This document shows, piece after piece, positions 61,666-64,000 of a stretch of DNA of 64,000 nucleotides. Source of the stretch: Alicyclobacillus hesperidum (lineage in GTDB: Bacteria > Bacillota > Bacilli > Alicyclobacillales > Alicyclobacillaceae); the NCBI RefSeq assembly GCF_900107035.1, contig NZ_FNOJ01000006.1:62001-126000 (forward strand). The letters are read 5' to 3'. Each line of letters opens with the position of its first letter. Within the stretch, counting starts at the first letter, position 1. Under the pieces are notes generated by a model. That model was not told the DNA's origin. It did not search any database and saw only the letters and a list, made by a program, of their open reading frames with translations. The translations under genes and the position numbers were made by a program.

Positions 61666-62960
61666 CGCTGGTCACTCCCCCTCGCCAACTGTGCGTACAA
61701 CATCGCCTCAGCCTCGTCCAGCAAGCGTAGAACGTCGTCGCGAGAGCGAATATACGAAGTGTCAGCTCCGTGATCGAAATAGCCATGGCGATCCTGTGTG
61801 GACTGCATATCCCTGACAAATTGGTCCAGGAGATGCACATCGCCACGCGCGGCCTGTAATGCGCTGACGAGCCAATCCGAGGTCGCTTGATCCAGACGCT
61901 GCTCTGCCGTAGCAACTGGCCTGGTGTCGATACGGACCTGCTCAATCCATATGTGTGACCCGATATCTTGTGCGATGCCTATCACTTCGGCATAGACGCG
62001 GTCTTCATCGCCAAGCAAGGCACCGTGTATCTCGGTTTCACCAGTCAGCACTGCGCGCACGGCCAAGGGATACCCCTGATGTGCATGCGTCAGCTTCGCC
62101 AATGAGCTTGCAGTCCGATCCACCACTTCATGGAGATCCGTCACGCCGTCGATCGCGATTTCGCACACTTCCCAACGCAACACGTCCAAAGGTTGTTGCC
62201 GCAAATCGACGACGCGCCCGCCATCGACCCGCACAACGGTACAACCCTTGGCTCCTGTTTCGCGAATATGTCTTCCTTGCAGATTTCCGGGATACACAAT
62301 ATGAGGGTATTCATGGAGGATTTGGCGCATGTGAATGTGGCCCAAAGCCCAGTAGTCGTAGCCCTTGTGCCGGAGATCGTCGATGCGGCAAGGGGCGTAT
62401 GTGTCGTGCCCGGCTTGTCCCTGCACTGCCGTATGCAAGAGACCGATGTTGAAATAACCTGGAACAGGATCCGGATATGAAATGGCAAGATTTTCGCGAA
62501 CGTCGCGCTTCGCAAAACCTTGGCCATGGATGGCCACGCCAATGTCCTCAAGATAGTGGGTCTCTGGCTCCAATACGGAAAACTCGAACACGTTATCCGG
62601 CAAGCGCAGTTCGCGCGTGATGATGCTCGCTGCGTCGTGGTTACCGCGAATGAAAAACACGGGGATCCCGGCTTCGCCGAGGCGCGCCATGCATTTGCGG
62701 AAAAACAGGCCTGTATGATAGTCCTTCCAATCGCCATCGTAAACGTCCCCGGCGATCACGACAAAGTGCACCGATTCGCGAACACAAAAATCAACCAGGT
62801 TCTCAAGGGCGCGCCTCGTCGCTGACCGCAACTGGTCAATCGGGGCGTCCGCGCGCCCCGACAACCCATGCAAAGGACTATCCAAGTGCAAGTCTGCACA
62901 GTGTACGAACGTAAACAGATGAACCCCTCCTGTCCCGATCAAGCTGATGAGTTGATCCAT
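61662..62960 (-). CDS. yhaO: Mre11-like metallophosphoesterase YhaO
   Basis: 432 residues from the ATG at 62960, which has no ribosome-binding site. GGAGGGG occurs just inside the frame, five bases before a CTG at 62918, so a rare CTG start (418 residues) is possible. Metallophosphoesterase motifs: FVHCADLHLDSPL, VIAGDVYDGDW, FIRGNHDAAS, GLLHTAV and WALGHIHMRQ. Exonuclease partner of YhaN. The C-terminal 170 residues form the helical extension typical of YhaO. Confidence 0.93.
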   Translation of the reverse strand: MDQLISLIGTGGVHLFTFVHCADLHLDSPLHGLSGRADAPIDQLRSATRRALENLVDFCVRESVHFVVIAGDVYDGDWKDYHTGLFFRKCMARLGEAGIPVFFIRGNHDAASIITRELRLPDNVFEFSVLEPETHYLEDIGVAIHGQGFAKRDVRENLAISYPDPVPGYFNIGLLHTAVQGQAGHDTYAPCRIDDLRHKGYDYWALGHIHMRQILHEYPHIVYPGNLQGRHIRETGAKGCTVVRVDGGRVVDLRQQPLDVLRWEVCEIAIDGVTDLHEVVDRTASSLAKLTHAHQGYPLAVRAVLTGETEIHGALLGDEDRVYAEVIGIAQDIGSHIWIEQVRIDTRPVATAEQRLDQATSDWLVSALQAARGDVHLLDQFVRDMQSTQDRHGYFDHGADTSYIRSRDDVLRLLDEAEAMLYAQLARGSDQR

Positions 62961-62988
62961 TCGCGAGATCGGACAAGTGTTCCTTTTG

Positions 62989-64000
62989 TTAGAAGATGGT
63001 TCTTCCCTGCTCGTCTGGAATGCCTGACTTTCGATAAAAGTACGTGTTGATCACGTCTCGCCACTCGATGGCGTCTTGCAACTGCGTGTCTAAGCGAGCA
63101 CACACGGCGTGATGGCGCTCCGGATCGACCTTATCGGCAAGTTCCGCCCAGACCCTGCGCATCCGCTCCACGGCCTCAACGCCGCTGAAGTGAGTGTCGT
63201 AGATGTGTTGAATCACCGTTTTCCCCGACTGCAGACGATGTGTATAGGGCACGTGGTGGAAGAACAGCAACAACTCGTCTGGGCAGGTTTCGAGGTTCTC
63301 GTATAGGCTCCGATTCGGTTCGTGATATTGCCCTGTGTAACCGGTTCCCGTCGCCATCGTACGATCGACGCCAATGCCGTAGCAGTCTGCAAAGTGGTAC
63401 GTCCCCCATTTGGAATACTCGTACCCGTCGACGTTTGGACCATAGTGATGGCCAGGGTTGACCATCCACCCGACGCCAAGCGGGGCGGTATAGTCTTCAT
63501 AAGTGCGCCATGACGTCAGGAGAATGTCCGTAAGCGCCTTGACGACGTCACAATCATCGCCATACGTCAACCGAACCCACTCGGCCGTGATGGTTTCCAC
63601 AGACAGGGACGGATCCCAAGCGAGGCGCCCAAATCCGTACAGATTTGCCTGCGCGAAGGAGTGCCCCGTCCAATTCGGATCGTCGCCGACATTCACGACG
63701 CCGGCGATGCCACCATGGGCACGCCCGAACAGTTCGCCTGACGCACAACGAGCGACGGTTGATCCCTGCCCGCAAGCGTGAGTATCAAAGTCCAAAATCT
63801 CTTTCCACTGTGGGATGAGATAGCACACATGTTTCTGTTGCCCGGTATATTCTTGTGTGATTTGCAACTCGAGCATCTGATTCGTTCTGGACAACCCACC
63901 AAACAACGGCGAGACTGGCTCCCGGACTTGAAAGTCCATGGGACCATTCTTGATCTGCAAGAGGACGTTGTCGGCAAAGCGCCCATCGAGCGGTGTAAAG
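62989..64000 (-). CDS. aguA: GH67 alpha-glucuronidase, 5' part outside the window
   Basis: The C-terminal 337 codons of a gene that continues past position 64000. In-frame residues before the first internal start codon read [20 protein letters not shown], so translation begins outside. The segment [19 protein letters not shown], then [21 protein letters not shown] and the C-terminal helical domain with [25 protein letters not shown], match GH67 enzymes, which release methylglucuronic acid from xylan oligomers. Usually about 680 residues and cytoplasmic. Suggests a xylan-utilisation region beyond the edge. Confidence 0.9.
   Translation of the reverse strand, partial: FTPLDGRFADNVLLQIKNGPMDFQVREPVSPLFGGLSRTNQMLELQITQEYTGQQKHVCYLIPQWKEILDFDTHACGQGSTVARCASGELFGRAHGGIAGVVNVGDDPNWTGHSFAQANLYGFGRLAWDPSLSVETITAEWVRLTYGDDCDVVKALTDILLTSWRTYEDYTAPLGVGWMVNPGHHYGPNVDGYEYSKWGTYHFADCYGIGVDRTMATGTGYTGQYHEPNRSLYENLETCPDELLLFFHHVPYTHRLQSGKTVIQHIYDTHFSGVEAVERMRRVWAELADKVDPERHHAVCARLDTQLQDAIEWRDVINTYFYRKSGIPDEQGRTIF

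Overview
The window comes from a spore-forming Firmicute, most likely a relative of Alicyclobacillus: moderately GC-rich, strong GGAGG-type ribosome-binding sites, many GTG/TTG starts, a complete Bacillus-type tadA/tRNA-Ser/SRP RNA/dnaX/ybaB/recR/yaaL/bofA neighbourhood, sporulation-linked families (YtaF, SpoVB-like flippase, BofA, YheC/D, ComFB, sporulation-type kinases) and an HpnB-like hopanoid-associated glycosyltransferase. No CRISPR array, insertion sequence, prophage or rRNA operon was seen.

Layout. 1-2.5 kb: ytaF-like gene and a lipid flippase, divergent. 2.4-8.5 kb: the conserved replication/repair block on the minus strand (comFB, tadA, tRNA-Ser, SRP RNA, an extra PAS-type histidine kinase, dnaX, ybaB, recR, yaaL, bofA). 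8.5-11.5 kb: YheC/D ATP-grasp protein and asnB. 11.5-17.2 kb: a methionine-salvage region, mtnW-mtnX-mtnB on the minus strand, and an MFS transporter and mtnD on the plus strand behind a c-di-AMP (ydaO/yuaA) riboswitch; DnaA-box-like 9-mers flank the mtnW promoter. 17.3-20.7 kb: divergent TetR/MMPL pair and a tRNA-Asp/fMet/Lys operon with its own terminator. 20.7-25.2 kb: small conserved proteins, then a sugar-phosphate group (histidine phosphatase, pgi, glucokinase). 25-30 kb: HelD-like RNA polymerase recycling ATPase and a TetR-YhgE/Pip pair with a clear operator palindrome. 30-34 kb: peptide and amino-acid turnover (pcp, gamma-glutamyltransferase, M29 aminopeptidase). 34-38 kb: ugpAEBQ-like glycerol-3-phosphate/glycerophosphodiester uptake and hydrolysis, without an ATPase gene. 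38-41.7 kb: flavoprotein, DUF4406 gene, thymidine kinase, SDR. 41.9-47.7 kb: a CvpA-transglutaminase fusion, then a minus-strand signalling operon (HTH-guanylate kinase fusion, PAS/degenerate GGDEF/EAL phosphodiesterase, orphan sensor kinase). 47.8-57 kb: APC permease, HpnB-like glycosyltransferase, FUSC protein, an AT-richer patch with DUF5317 and a KinB-like kinase, and a DUF3311/sodium:solute symporter pair. 57-64 kb: DUF2306 protein, yhaO-yhaN nuclease/ATPase operon and the 3' part of a GH67 alpha-glucuronidase running off the window.

The most notable material is regulatory. There is a c-di-AMP riboswitch in a methionine-salvage locus, a DnaA-box group at the mtnW promoter, a LexA-type operator inside a promoter for a DUF4406 gene next to a PurR-type box pair, and the operon joining a DNA-binding guanylate kinase to a c-di-GMP phosphodiesterase. 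The window also holds three histidine kinases without response regulators, as expected for a sporulation phosphorelay.
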